Positions 15,920 to 22,279 of a stretch of 22,279 nt of DNA are shown here, in pieces. How positions within the stretch are numbered: the first letter of the stretch is position 1; each line of letters starts with the position of its first letter. Below the pieces are notes generated by a model, which worked only from the letters and a program-made list of their open reading frames with translations, searched no databases and was not told the origin of the DNA. Made by a program: the position numbers and the translations under genes. The stretch comes from an uncultured Roseburia sp. Its GTDB lineage: Bacteria; Bacillota; Clostridia; Lachnospirales; Lachnospiraceae. The stretch lies in assembly GCA_905206195.1 (NCBI GenBank), contig CAJLGN010000002.1, positions 1 to 22,279 of the forward strand, in the 5' to 3' direction.

Positions 15920-15983
15920 AGCGAATGGGGCGAAAATAAGCCGAGACTAAGTTTGCGTCGAAGCGTTTCTGGCCCCATTTGCT
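15920..15983. repeat. Stem with 12-bp arms and 40-base loop
   Basis: AGCGAATGGGGC (15920-15931) pairs with GCCCCATTTGCT (15972-15983), all twelve positions, one as G-U. The loop contains a further small stem (GAC 15945-15947 with GTC). No clean T-tract follows; a T-rich stretch begins only near 16002. It could be a structured RNA, a dispersed repeat or a weak terminator. Confidence 0.5.
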
Positions 15984-16029
15984 TGGAGCGTAAAGCGTGG
16001 ATTTTGTTTTACATCAGTTTTTCTTTTTT

Positions 16030-16047
16030 TTGTTGTATTTCCAACAT
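16030..16047 (+). promoter_or_regulatory. Possible Rex-like operator upstream of ldh
   Basis: TTGTT, eight bases, then AACAT resembles the half-site spacing of Rex sites (TTGTT-N8-AACAA), but the inner bases do not match the consensus. It lies where the -35 would be for the ldh promoter. Confidence 0.3.
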
Positions 16048-16064
16048 ACTTATTCCTACTTATC

Positions 16065-16073
16065 TGGTATGAT
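16065..16073 (+). promoter_or_regulatory. Extended -10 promoter for ldh
   Basis: TGGTATGAT carries TG at 16065-16066 and TATGAT at 16068-16073. No good -35 is seen 17 bp upstream. The leader would be about 125 bases. Confidence 0.5.
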
Positions 16074-16154
16074 ATGGGAGAAATGAAAAACCATGCCTGT
16101 GAAAGAATAGAAAAATGGAGCGGGCGGAAAACTGAGAGTAAGAGTTGGAAGGCC

Positions 16155-16188
16155 GCGCGGCGCAGATGCGATGTGCGCGGCGCAGATG
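16155..16188 (+). repeat. Tandem repeat GCGCGGCGCAGATG in the ldh leader
   Basis: The 14-base unit occurs at 16155-16168 and 16175-16188, a 20-bp period, just before the ribosome site AGGGAG (16191-16196). It may fold or have arisen by slippage. Confidence 0.7.
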
Positions 16189-16205
16189 GAAGGGAGAATA
16201 TTACT

Positions 16206-17150
16206 ATGATAAATTTAAGAAAAGCGGCGGTCATCGGATGTGGATTCGTGGGATCATCGATTGCATTCAGCCTTATGCAAAAAGGTATATTTTCAGAATT
16301 GGTGCTCATCGACGCCAACCATGCCAAGGCGGAGGGCGAGGCGATGGATTTAAGCCACGGTCTGCCCTACACCGCGGCGATGGATATCTACGCGGGCGAT
16401 TACGGCGATGTGGCGGACTGTTCGCTGGTCATCATCACAGCGGGAGCAAATCAGAAACCCGGGGAGACCAGACTTGACCTCATTGAGAAAAATGTCGGGA
16501 TTTTAAAATCTATTATCCCGCAGATCACAGCGACGAGCTTTGAGGGGATTCTGCTTATGGTCGCAAACCCGGTGGACGTGCTCACCCACGCGGCGCAAAA
16601 GATTTCCGGCTATCCGGTGGAGCGCGTGTTTGGATCGGGGACGGTTCTTGACACGGCAAGGCTTAAGTACCTGCTGGGGCGCCATCTCGACGTGGACAGC
16701 CGAAGTGTCCACGCGGTCATCATCGGAGAGCACGGCGACAGTGAGCTTCCAGTGTGGAGCGGAGCAAATGTTTCGGGGATCGATTTGAACCATTTCTGTG
16801 AGATCAGAGGGCACTTTGACCACGATGATTCCATGCGAAACATCTATGAGAATGTGCGGGACAGCGCCTACGATATCATCGAGCGCAAGGGGGCGACATA
16901 CTACGGCATCGCGATGGCGGTTGCGCGGATTGCGGAGTGCATCATCAAAGATGAGGAGGCAGTGCTCCCGGTCTCTGTGGCGCTTGACGGCGAGTACGGG
17001 CTGAGGGGGCTCTCCTTAAGTATCCCGTCTGTTGTCGGAAAGAATGGTGTGGAGAAGGTGCTTGAGATTCCGCTCAGTGAAAAAGAACAGGAGGATCTGC
17101 TGGCGTCGGCGGAACAGCTTAAGAGTGTGATCGCGTCGCTGAAATTGTAA
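16206..17150 (+). CDS. ldh: L-lactate dehydrogenase (allosteric type)
   Basis: A 314-residue NAD-dependent enzyme reducing pyruvate to L-lactate to regenerate NAD+. The Rossmann motif is GCGFVG (11-16) with Asp36 selecting NAD. The specificity loop ANQKPGETR has Gln83 where malate dehydrogenases have Arg, and the catalytic-loop Arg89. Catalytic His176 is in GEHGDSELPVWS; LDTARLKYLLG holds the substrate-binding Asp/Arg pair. His169 in VHAVIIGEHGD is the residue associated with activation by fructose-1,6-bisphosphate. Length and motifs are normal. The start ATG 16206 has AGGGAG nine bases upstream; an in-frame extension to 16074 is unsupported. It appears to be a single-gene unit, possibly redox-controlled through the Rex-like site. 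Confidence 0.93.
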   Translation: MINLRKAAVIGCGFVGSSIAFSLMQKGIFSELVLIDANHAKAEGEAMDLSHGLPYTAAMDIYAGDYGDVADCSLVIITAGANQKPGETRLDLIEKNVGILKSIIPQITATSFEGILLMVANPVDVLTHAAQKISGYPVERVFGSGTVLDTARLKYLLGRHLDVDSRSVHAVIIGEHGDSELPVWSGANVSGIDLNHFCEIRGHFDHDDSMRNIYENVRDSAYDIIERKGATYYGIAMAVARIAECIIKDEEAVLPVSVALDGEYGLRGLSLSIPSVVGKNGVEKVLEIPLSEKEQEDLLASAEQLKSVIASLKL

Positions 17151-17203
17151 TCATTAAGATTTCGTTAGAATTTAAAATGAATCGAAAATGGACACTTTCC
17201 CGA

Positions 17204-17231
17204 TTGAAAAAAGAATCAGATCGGTTATAAT
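17204..17231 (+). promoter_or_regulatory. Sigma-A promoter for the AI-2E family gene
   Basis: TTGAAA (17204-17209) and a perfect TATAAT (17226-17231) are 16 bp apart. The predicted start near 17238 gives a short leader with AGGGGA before the TTG start. Confidence 0.75.
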
Positions 17232-17272
17232 GAAACAAAAAGATTCTACAACAGAAAAGGGGAAGTAATATT

Positions 17273-18628
17273 TTGAACGATCTTGGACACGATGGACAGA
17301 ACCCAGGGGAAATGGCAGACGGAGTGCGCAGCGGAAGCTTAAAGCAGTACATGACGATCGCGCTGATTGTATTTATCACATTCTGTTGCTGTATTTTATT
17401 TTTTTTCCTGCTATACAGATATCAAGACTTTACGAGTTTTTGGAAAAAAGTTGCGGGCATTTTGCAGCCGATCATTATAGGGCTGGTATTGGCATATCTG
17501 CTCAATCCCATCATGAGGTTTCTGGAAAGGTATCTCATAAAAATTCTGACTCCCCATATGAAGAGCCAGAAGAAAATGAAAAAGACCTGCCGGGGCGTTG
17601 CCATTGCAGGTTCTCTGCTGTTTCTGGTTGGCATTTTGATTCTCCTTGGCGCGGCGATCGTGCCGTCTGTCACGCAGAGCATCCAGGAGATGGCGGTCGG
17701 GCTCCCGGGTGGGGTGAACAATCTGGTGCGGTGGGTGAATGATTTCACGCAGGGGGACACCCAGGCCGCAGCGGTTGTCAACAGTGTGATTCAGAAGGCG
17801 AGCGAGACATTGCAGAAGTTTTTGGAGGAAGATCTGCTGGTGAAGTCGCAGCTGTATCTCAAATCGATTACCGGCGGTGTGATTTACGGTTTGAAGTTTC
17901 TGCTCAATGTGCTCGTGGGTGTGATCGTCTCCGTCTATGTGATGGCGAGTAAGGAGATGTTTGCCGGTCAGGCAAAAAAAATTATCTACGCGCTGTTTAA
18001 ACCGGTGCCGGCGAATGTCATTGTGGAGACTGTCCACAAGAGCAACGAGATATTTGGCGGATTTATATCAGGAAAGCTCCTGGACTCCGCGATCATCGGC
18101 GTGCTGGCATATGTGGTGCTCGCAATTATGAAAATGCCGGATACGATGCTTCTGGCAGTGATTATCGGTGTGACCAACATCATCCCGTTTTTTGGACCAT
18201 TTATCGGCGCGATTCCGTCCTTTTTGATCGTGGTACTGCAGGATCCGATCCAGGGACTCTATTTCTTGATCTTTATTTTTGTGCTCCAGCAGATCGACGG
18301 AAACATCATTGGGCCAAAGATTCTGGGAGACTCCACCGGGTTGTCCTCCTTCTGGGTGGTATTTGCGATTCTGGTCTTCGGCGGTCTCTGGGGATTTCCG
18401 GGGATGCTGCTCGGCGTGCCGATCATGGCGGTCATTTATTATATTACCAGGAAGTCGGTGAACTATTTCCTGCGGAAGCGGGGGCTGACGGAGGACACCG
18501 AGAGCTATGTGTATCTCACCGGTGTTGACCGGGAGACAAACCGGCCTTTGTATGAGGGGGAATCGGTGAAGAAAAGAAAGCTGGCAAAAAAGAAAAAAGA
18601 GGCTGCTCCCGCGAAAAAGGGGGAGTAG
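17273..18628 (+). CDS. AI-2E/PerM family membrane transporter
   Basis: A 451-residue polytopic protein of the AI-2E/PerM (UPF0118) family; members export the AI-2 signal, act as ion/proton antiporters or have unknown cargo. About eight hydrophobic helices are visible, with the family segments LQPIIIGLVLAYLLNPI near the start and, in the C-terminal half, ITNIIPFFGPFIGAIPS-like and QQIDGNIIGPKILGDSTGL. The tail is strongly basic (RKLAKKKKEAAPAKK). The start is TTG with AGGGGA about nine bases upstream and the promoter close before it. An ATG at 17312 with AGGGG four bases upstream is the alternative, giving 438 residues. A good terminator follows, so it is a single-gene unit. No quorum-sensing genes are nearby, so an AI-2 role is not supported by context. 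Confidence 0.9.
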   Translation: MNDLGHDGQNPGEMADGVRSGSLKQYMTIALIVFITFCCCILFFFLLYRYQDFTSFWKKVAGILQPIIIGLVLAYLLNPIMRFLERYLIKILTPHMKSQKKMKKTCRGVAIAGSLLFLVGILILLGAAIVPSVTQSIQEMAVGLPGGVNNLVRWVNDFTQGDTQAAAVVNSVIQKASETLQKFLEEDLLVKSQLYLKSITGGVIYGLKFLLNVLVGVIVSVYVMASKEMFAGQAKKIIYALFKPVPANVIVETVHKSNEIFGGFISGKLLDSAIIGVLAYVVLAIMKMPDTMLLAVIIGVTNIIPFFGPFIGAIPSFLIVVLQDPIQGLYFLIFIFVLQQIDGNIIGPKILGDSTGLSSFWVVFAILVFGGLWGFPGMLLGVPIMAVIYYITRKSVNYFLRKRGLTEDTESYVYLTGVDRETNRPLYEGESVKKRKLAKKKKEAAPAKKGE

Positions 18629-18634
18629 ATCAGA

Positions 18635-18664
18635 GGGCGGTGCGCAGGGCGACCGCCCCTTTTT
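18635..18664 (+). terminator. Intrinsic terminator after the AI-2E family gene
   Basis: GGGCGGT (18635-18641) pairs with ACCGCCC (18652-18658) around ten bases, followed by CTTTTT. Confidence 0.9.
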
Positions 18665-18710
18665 CACGGAAAATTGGAACTTTATTCCGGGATTTGGTGT
18701 TCGATAAATT

Positions 18711-18739
18711 TTGACATCTACAAATGCGTATGATAAACT
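18711..18739 (+). promoter_or_regulatory. Sigma-A promoter for the TPR-AAA gene and glgB
   Basis: A perfect TTGACA (18711-18716) and TAAACT (18734-18739) are 17 bp apart, with TG at 18731-18732 as extended -10. Predicted start is near 18746. Confidence 0.8.
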
Positions 18740-18774
18740 AAAAGTTAATAAAAATAGATAAAAATGCACATTTT

Positions 18775-18781
18775 GAGGTGG
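18775..18781 (+). promoter_or_regulatory. Ribosome site choosing a TTG start at 18787
   Basis: GAGGTGG lies five bases before TTG 18787. An in-frame GTG at 18778 falls inside this site and has no ribosome site of its own, so TTG is preferred. Confidence 0.6.
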
Positions 18782-18786
18782 CAGAG

Positions 18787-21474
18787 TTGGACAAATACGA
18801 ATATAAATTAAAGCTGGATCAGATGAAGTCTCTCACCGCTGAGAACCGCTACAAAGAGGCGGCAGAGATTGCAGATACGATCAATTGGCATAAGATAAAA
18901 AATGTGAACGCGCTGATTAAGACGGGGGAAATCTACGAGAAAACGGGGCGCTACGAGGAGAGCAGAGACATTCTTCTCGCGGCGTACGACAGATCTCCGA
19001 TCGGAAGGATGATCATCTACCGACTTGCGAAGGTCGCGGTTAAGATGGAGAATTACGCGGAGGCGAAGGATTACTATCAGGAGTTTGTGGAGATCGCCCC
19101 GCACGACAATTTAAGATACGTCCTAAAGTATCAGATCTGCAAGGCGCAGGGGGCGGATATCCACACGCTGATCGGCATTCTCGAGGAGTTGAAGGAGCAG
19201 GAATACTCGGAGGAATGGGCATTTGAGCTGGCATGCCTGTATCACAAAGCGAGCATGAGCGACAAGTGCATCGACGCGTGCGATGAGTTGATCCTTTGGT
19301 TTGGGGACGGCCCATATGTGGAGCGCGCGCTGGAGCTGAAGATGCTCTACCAGCCGCTCACACGGCAGCAGGAGGAGAAGTACCGGCAGTTCCGCCAGAA
19401 AAAGGAGGGGATTGTGGAGGTGCGGCCGGAGGACAATCTGGAGTCCGGGGAAATTGTGAATGAGCCGGTACAGATACCAAATGTAAAGCTGTCCGCAGAG
19501 CGCTTTAACACGCAAAATCTCCAGGAAGAGCTGCAAAAGAGCATGCAGCAGATCATGGATGCCACGGAAAGAGAGACCGTGGACGACAGTATGGACAATA
19601 TCAAGAAGCTTGTGGGGGACATTCCCTATTTGCAGATTCCAAGGGAGGAGATTCTGGAGCGGGATACCATAGAACTGCCGCACATTGAGACGGATGCCGA
19701 GATCGATGATTCGTTGAAGACGAACTTCAAGGAGTTTCTCGCGGAGGATCACGATGGTCAGATGAGCTTGCTGGTTTCTGAGAAGGGGCACACGGAGCCG
19801 CAGGTGACGGGGCAGATGAGCATCGACGAGGTGCTTTCCGAGTGGGAGAAGACCAAGCGGGCTGCGGAGGCAGCCCTGCAGAAGGCGGACCAGAAGAAGC
19901 TGGAATCCGCCAAGGCGCGAGCACTGCAGGAGGCGGGCGACATTATGGAGCGTCTGGCAGATGTCATACCAAAGCTCGACTCGGGCCTCACCCCGCGGGA
20001 GCTTTTGGAGGAGCAGTATCTGGGCGGTGAGCCGATGGAGGAGGAGCGGGCTGTGGAGATGGTCGCGAACATGAACCAGCTTCTCCAGCAGGAGATTGAT
20101 CGACTGTCCAACGAGAATGCCCAGATGGACGAGCAGATTGCAGCAGCCGGAGCGATGGAGATTTCAGGGCATACGGAGGAGATTAAAGCCTTGGAAGTGG
20201 AGGAGCCCGCAAATGCCGCGTTTGTGCCAGAAGCGCACGGGTTTTCCGCGGACGAGGCGGGGCAGGAGACGATACCGGAGGGATATACAGAGGAAGTGAC
20301 GGAGCTTTGCGCGAAGGAGGAGTTTGCGGGATCGGAGCTCTCGCCGGAAATAAACGAGTTTGCTGACGGAGATATTCCAAAGCTTTCACCAGGGGTATCC
20401 AGGCTTGCGGACAGAACTGTGTCTATGCTCATGTCGGGAGCATCTCAATTTGCGCGGGAGGAAATATCAGACCTTGCGCCGGAAGAATTGGAGATACCGG
20501 AGCTTGTGCCGGGAATCGCTGATCTGCCCCTGGGAGAATCAGAAGAAATGTTGGAACTCGCAGCGGAAGTGTCCGAGCTTGCGTCGGAGAAGGAAGATGT
20601 GGATTCCTTTTCAGAATCGGAGCTTGCGGCGGAGGTAAAAGAGTTTACATCCGCAGAGACCAAATTGCCCAAGATCGCGGAGCCGGAGATGGACGGACGA
20701 CGGACGATCCGGAATCTCTCCAAGGAGCAGCGGGAGATCTTTACATACTTTATTCCGATCAAAGGCATGGAAAAACAGCTTTGTCAGGCGATGACGGGGG
20801 CAGTGGGGCGCCTTATGGACGGGGGATGCGCTTCCACTGGCAATATGATCATCCAGGGTGGGCAGGGAAGCGGCAAGACCGTACTGGCAACCAGTATGAT
20901 CAAGGCGCTTCAGAAGGAGATCGGCAGGCCGAACGGTCGCATCGGTAAGATCGAAGCGTCCGCGCTGAATCAGAAGGATATAGCGGCTCTGCTCAAAAAA
21001 GTCGCGGGTGGTTGTCTGATTATCGAGAGGGCAGGAGAGATTTCCAGGGAGTCTGCCATAAAGCTTTCTACGCTTCTGGGAAGTGATGAGAGCGGTGTCC
21101 TTGTGATTATCGAGGATACACACCGGGGAATTGACAAGGCACTCAGCAAAGATGCCGGTTTTGCCTCGCGGTTTTCGGAGAAGATTACAATTCCGATTTT
21201 TACAAGTGACGAGCTGGTTTCGTTTGCAAGGTCCTACGCGGACGAGCTGGGATACGCCATCGATGAGATGGGAGTGCTGGCGCTCTATAACAGCCTGAGC
21301 AATATCCAAAAGTTGGACCAGGCAACGACGCTCTCTGAGGTGAAGGAGATCGTCGATCGGGCGATCGCGAGAGCGGAGAGAGGGGGACTTAAGAAAGCGT
21401 TCAGTATTATTACCTCGCGGAGATACAACGAGGATGACTATGTCATTCTCCACGAAAAAGATTTTAGTTTTTAA
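18787..21474 (+). CDS. TPR / coiled-coil protein with C-terminal AAA-type ATPase domain
   Basis: I recognise the domains but not a named protein. With the TTG start it has 895 residues. Residues about 10-200 are TPR-like helical repeats (ENRYKEAAEIADTINWHKI; KTGRYEESRDILLAAYDRSP; MENYAEAKDYYQEFVEIAP). Residues 200-450 are acidic helices and coiled coil. Residues about 455-640 are a Glu/Ala/Pro-rich linker with a degenerate repeat of the kind ELAPEISELA. The AAA-type domain (about 645-895) has Walker A GGQGSGKT (Lys697), Walker B-like GGCLIIERAG (Glu747) and ASRFSEKITI, where an arginine finger or sensor is expected. There is no signal peptide or membrane helix. glgB follows 27 bp later without a terminator. 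A remodelling ATPase serving a multi-protein assembly is inferred; no partner is proven. Confidence 0.82.
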   Translation: MDKYEYKLKLDQMKSLTAENRYKEAAEIADTINWHKIKNVNALIKTGEIYEKTGRYEESRDILLAAYDRSPIGRMIIYRLAKVAVKMENYAEAKDYYQEFVEIAPHDNLRYVLKYQICKAQGADIHTLIGILEELKEQEYSEEWAFELACLYHKASMSDKCIDACDELILWFGDGPYVERALELKMLYQPLTRQQEEKYRQFRQKKEGIVEVRPEDNLESGEIVNEPVQIPNVKLSAERFNTQNLQEELQKSMQQIMDATERETVDDSMDNIKKLVGDIPYLQIPREEILERDTIELPHIETDAEIDDSLKTNFKEFLAEDHDGQMSLLVSEKGHTEPQVTGQMSIDEVLSEWEKTKRAAEAALQKADQKKLESAKARALQEAGDIMERLADVIPKLDSGLTPRELLEEQYLGGEPMEEERAVEMVANMNQLLQQEIDRLSNENAQMDEQIAAAGAMEISGHTEEIKALEVEEPANAAFVPEAHGFSADEAGQETIPEGYTEEVTELCAKEEFAGSELSPEINEFADGDIPKLSPGVSRLADRTVSMLMSGASQFAREEISDLAPEELEIPELVPGIADLPLGESEEMLELAAEVSELASEKEDVDSFSESELAAEVKEFTSAETKLPKIAEPEMDGRRTIRNLSKEQREIFTYFIPIKGMEKQLCQAMTGAVGRLMDGGCASTGNMIIQGGQGSGKTVLATSMIKALQKEIGRPNGRIGKIEASALNQKDIAALLKKVAGGCLIIERAGEISRESAIKLSTLLGSDESGVLVIIEDTHRGIDKALSKDAGFASRFSEKITIPIFTSDELVSFARSYADELGYAIDEMGVLALYNSLSNIQKLDQATTLSEVKEIVDRAIARAERGGLKKAFSIITSRRYNEDDYVILHEKDFSF

Positions 21475-21501
21475 AATGTGAGATAAAAGAGGTGGATGGT
21501 T

Positions 21502-22279
21502 ATGGCCAGTTTTTCGGAATTAGACCGCTATTTGTTTGGGCAGGCGACGCATTATGAGATTTACCAGAAGCTGGGGGCGCACCCGACGGATGCGTATGGA
21601 ATCAAGGGTGTGCGTTTTGATCTGTGGGCGCCGAATGCCAGCAGAGCCTGGGTGATTGGCTCGTTCAACGGATGGGATGAGACGGAAAATGAGATGCAAT
21701 GTCTAGAGCCGGAGGAGATGGGAATTTTTGAACTTTTCATCCCGGGTGTCAAAGAGGGGGAGCTTTACAAGTATCTGATTGAGACGAAGGATGGAAGGCG
21801 CCTCTACAAAGCGGATCCGTTTGCCAACTATGCGGAGATGAGACCAGGCACGGCATCCGCCGTCGTGGATATCTCGCAGTTTAAATGGACAGATTCCAAG
21901 TGGATGAGCCAGAGGGAGGCGAAGGCAAAGGAGCTCTACGCGCAGCCCATGACGATCTACGAGGTACATCCAGGCTCCTGGATGCGCCATCCGGGAAGGG
22001 AGGACGAAGGGTTTTACAGCTACCGGGAATTGGCGGATACCCTCATTCCCTATGTCGTGGAGATGGGGTACACGCACATCGAGCTGATGGGCATCTCGGA
22101 ATATCCGTTTGACGGTTCCTGGGGTTATCAGGTGACGGGATACTATGCGCCGACTTCGCGCTACGGGACGCCGGCAGAGTTCGCGTACTTTGTGAACGCA
22201 TGCCACAGGCGTGGGATCAGCGTCATCCTTGACTGGGTACCGGCACATTTTCCGAAGGACGCGCACGGTCTGGAGGAGT
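21502..22279 (+). CDS. glgB: 1,4-alpha-glucan branching enzyme (3' end outside window)
   Basis: The first 259 residues of a glycogen branching enzyme, which moves short alpha-1,4 glucan chains to alpha-1,6 positions. After a short leader (MASFSELDRYLFGQ) comes the N-terminal CBM48 domain (about 15-125: YEIYQKLGAHP, VRFDLWAPNASRAWVIGSFN). The GH13 barrel begins at about 150 with IYEVHPGSWM, followed by YTHIELMGISEYPFDGSWGY and YYAPTSRYGTPAEF, and conserved region I as VILDWVPAHFPKD near the edge. Catalytic Asp and Glu would lie beyond the window. AAGAGGTGG seven bases upstream sets ATG 21502; an ATG six bases earlier (21496) falls against the ribosome site. It is 27 bp after the TPR-AAA gene and probably co-transcribed. 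Other glycogen genes may follow. Confidence 0.94.
   Translation, partial: MASFSELDRYLFGQATHYEIYQKLGAHPTDAYGIKGVRFDLWAPNASRAWVIGSFNGWDETENEMQCLEPEEMGIFELFIPGVKEGELYKYLIETKDGRRLYKADPFANYAEMRPGTASAVVDISQFKWTDSKWMSQREAKAKELYAQPMTIYEVHPGSWMRHPGREDEGFYSYRELADTLIPYVVEMGYTHIELMGISEYPFDGSWGYQVTGYYAPTSRYGTPAEFAYFVNACHRRGISVILDWVPAHFPKDAHGLEE

Larger units (their letters stand above)
15846..16205. other. 360-bp intergenic region between the hydratase and ldh genes
   Basis: No protein gene is supported. The region holds a small hairpin (CTGTT 15883-15887 with AACAG 15892-15896), a long-arm stem (15920-15983), a possible redox operator (16030-16047), an extended -10 (16065-16073) and a 20-bp-period direct repeat (16155-16188). 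The frame open from 16074 merely extends the ldh frame upstream and lacks a ribosome site. Confidence 0.6.

Noticed and set aside
16074..16205. Upstream start for ldh
   Set aside because: No ribosome site, contains the tandem repeat, and the Rossmann fold begins right after Met 16206.

Overview
This window looks like a chromosomal segment of a Gram-positive anaerobe of the Clostridia, most likely Lachnospiraceae-like. The reasons are strong AGGAGG-type ribosome sites, TTG starts, sigma-A promoters with extended -10 elements, fructose PTS plus FBP-type lactate dehydrogenase, a two-ferredoxin DUF362 protein, a GlgB branching enzyme and moderate GC. The assignment rests on gene content only. Nearly all genes are on the + strand; one small XRE regulator is on the - strand.

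Layout. (1) 2-3185: the 3' part of a fructose-type PTS EIIABC gene, then an amidohydrolase whose stop codon lies inside an intrinsic terminator. (2) 3224-4016: surE with its own promoter, broken by an apparent one-base deletion. (3) 4049-8243: an unusual promoter region (inverted repeats around the promoter, then a long 5'-UTR hairpin) driving a DUF362 ferredoxin protein, a membrane-anchored 5'-nucleotidase and an unknown coiled-coil protein, closed by a clear terminator. (4) 8287-9122: an unknown membrane/coiled-coil protein overlapping tail-to-tail with an XRE regulator. (5) 9123-9901: about 780 bp without a supported gene, containing a roughly 206-bp imperfect inverted-repeat element, several palindromes and a leader hairpin. 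(6) 9902-13315: an OmpR-type response regulator, a large polytopic histidine kinase and a HAD phosphatase/mutase, apparently one operon. (7) 13412-17150: an aconitase-family hydratase and an L-lactate dehydrogenase, separated by a 360-bp gap with a long stem, a possible redox operator and a tandem repeat. (8) 17204-18664: an AI-2E/PerM-type transporter with promoter and terminator. (9) 18711-22279: a large TPR/coiled-coil/AAA ATPase followed closely by glgB, which runs off the window.

How the genes fit together. Much of the content is central carbon handling: fructose uptake, hydratase, lactate formation and glycogen branching. The sensory unit (two-component system, XRE regulator) and the surface nucleotidase cluster are separate. 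I see no phage, CRISPR array, transposase, rRNA or tRNA. The best candidates for something undescribed are the TPR-linker-AAA protein tied to glgB, the nucleotidase/coiled-coil cluster with its structured promoter, and the inverted-repeat element upstream of the two-component system.
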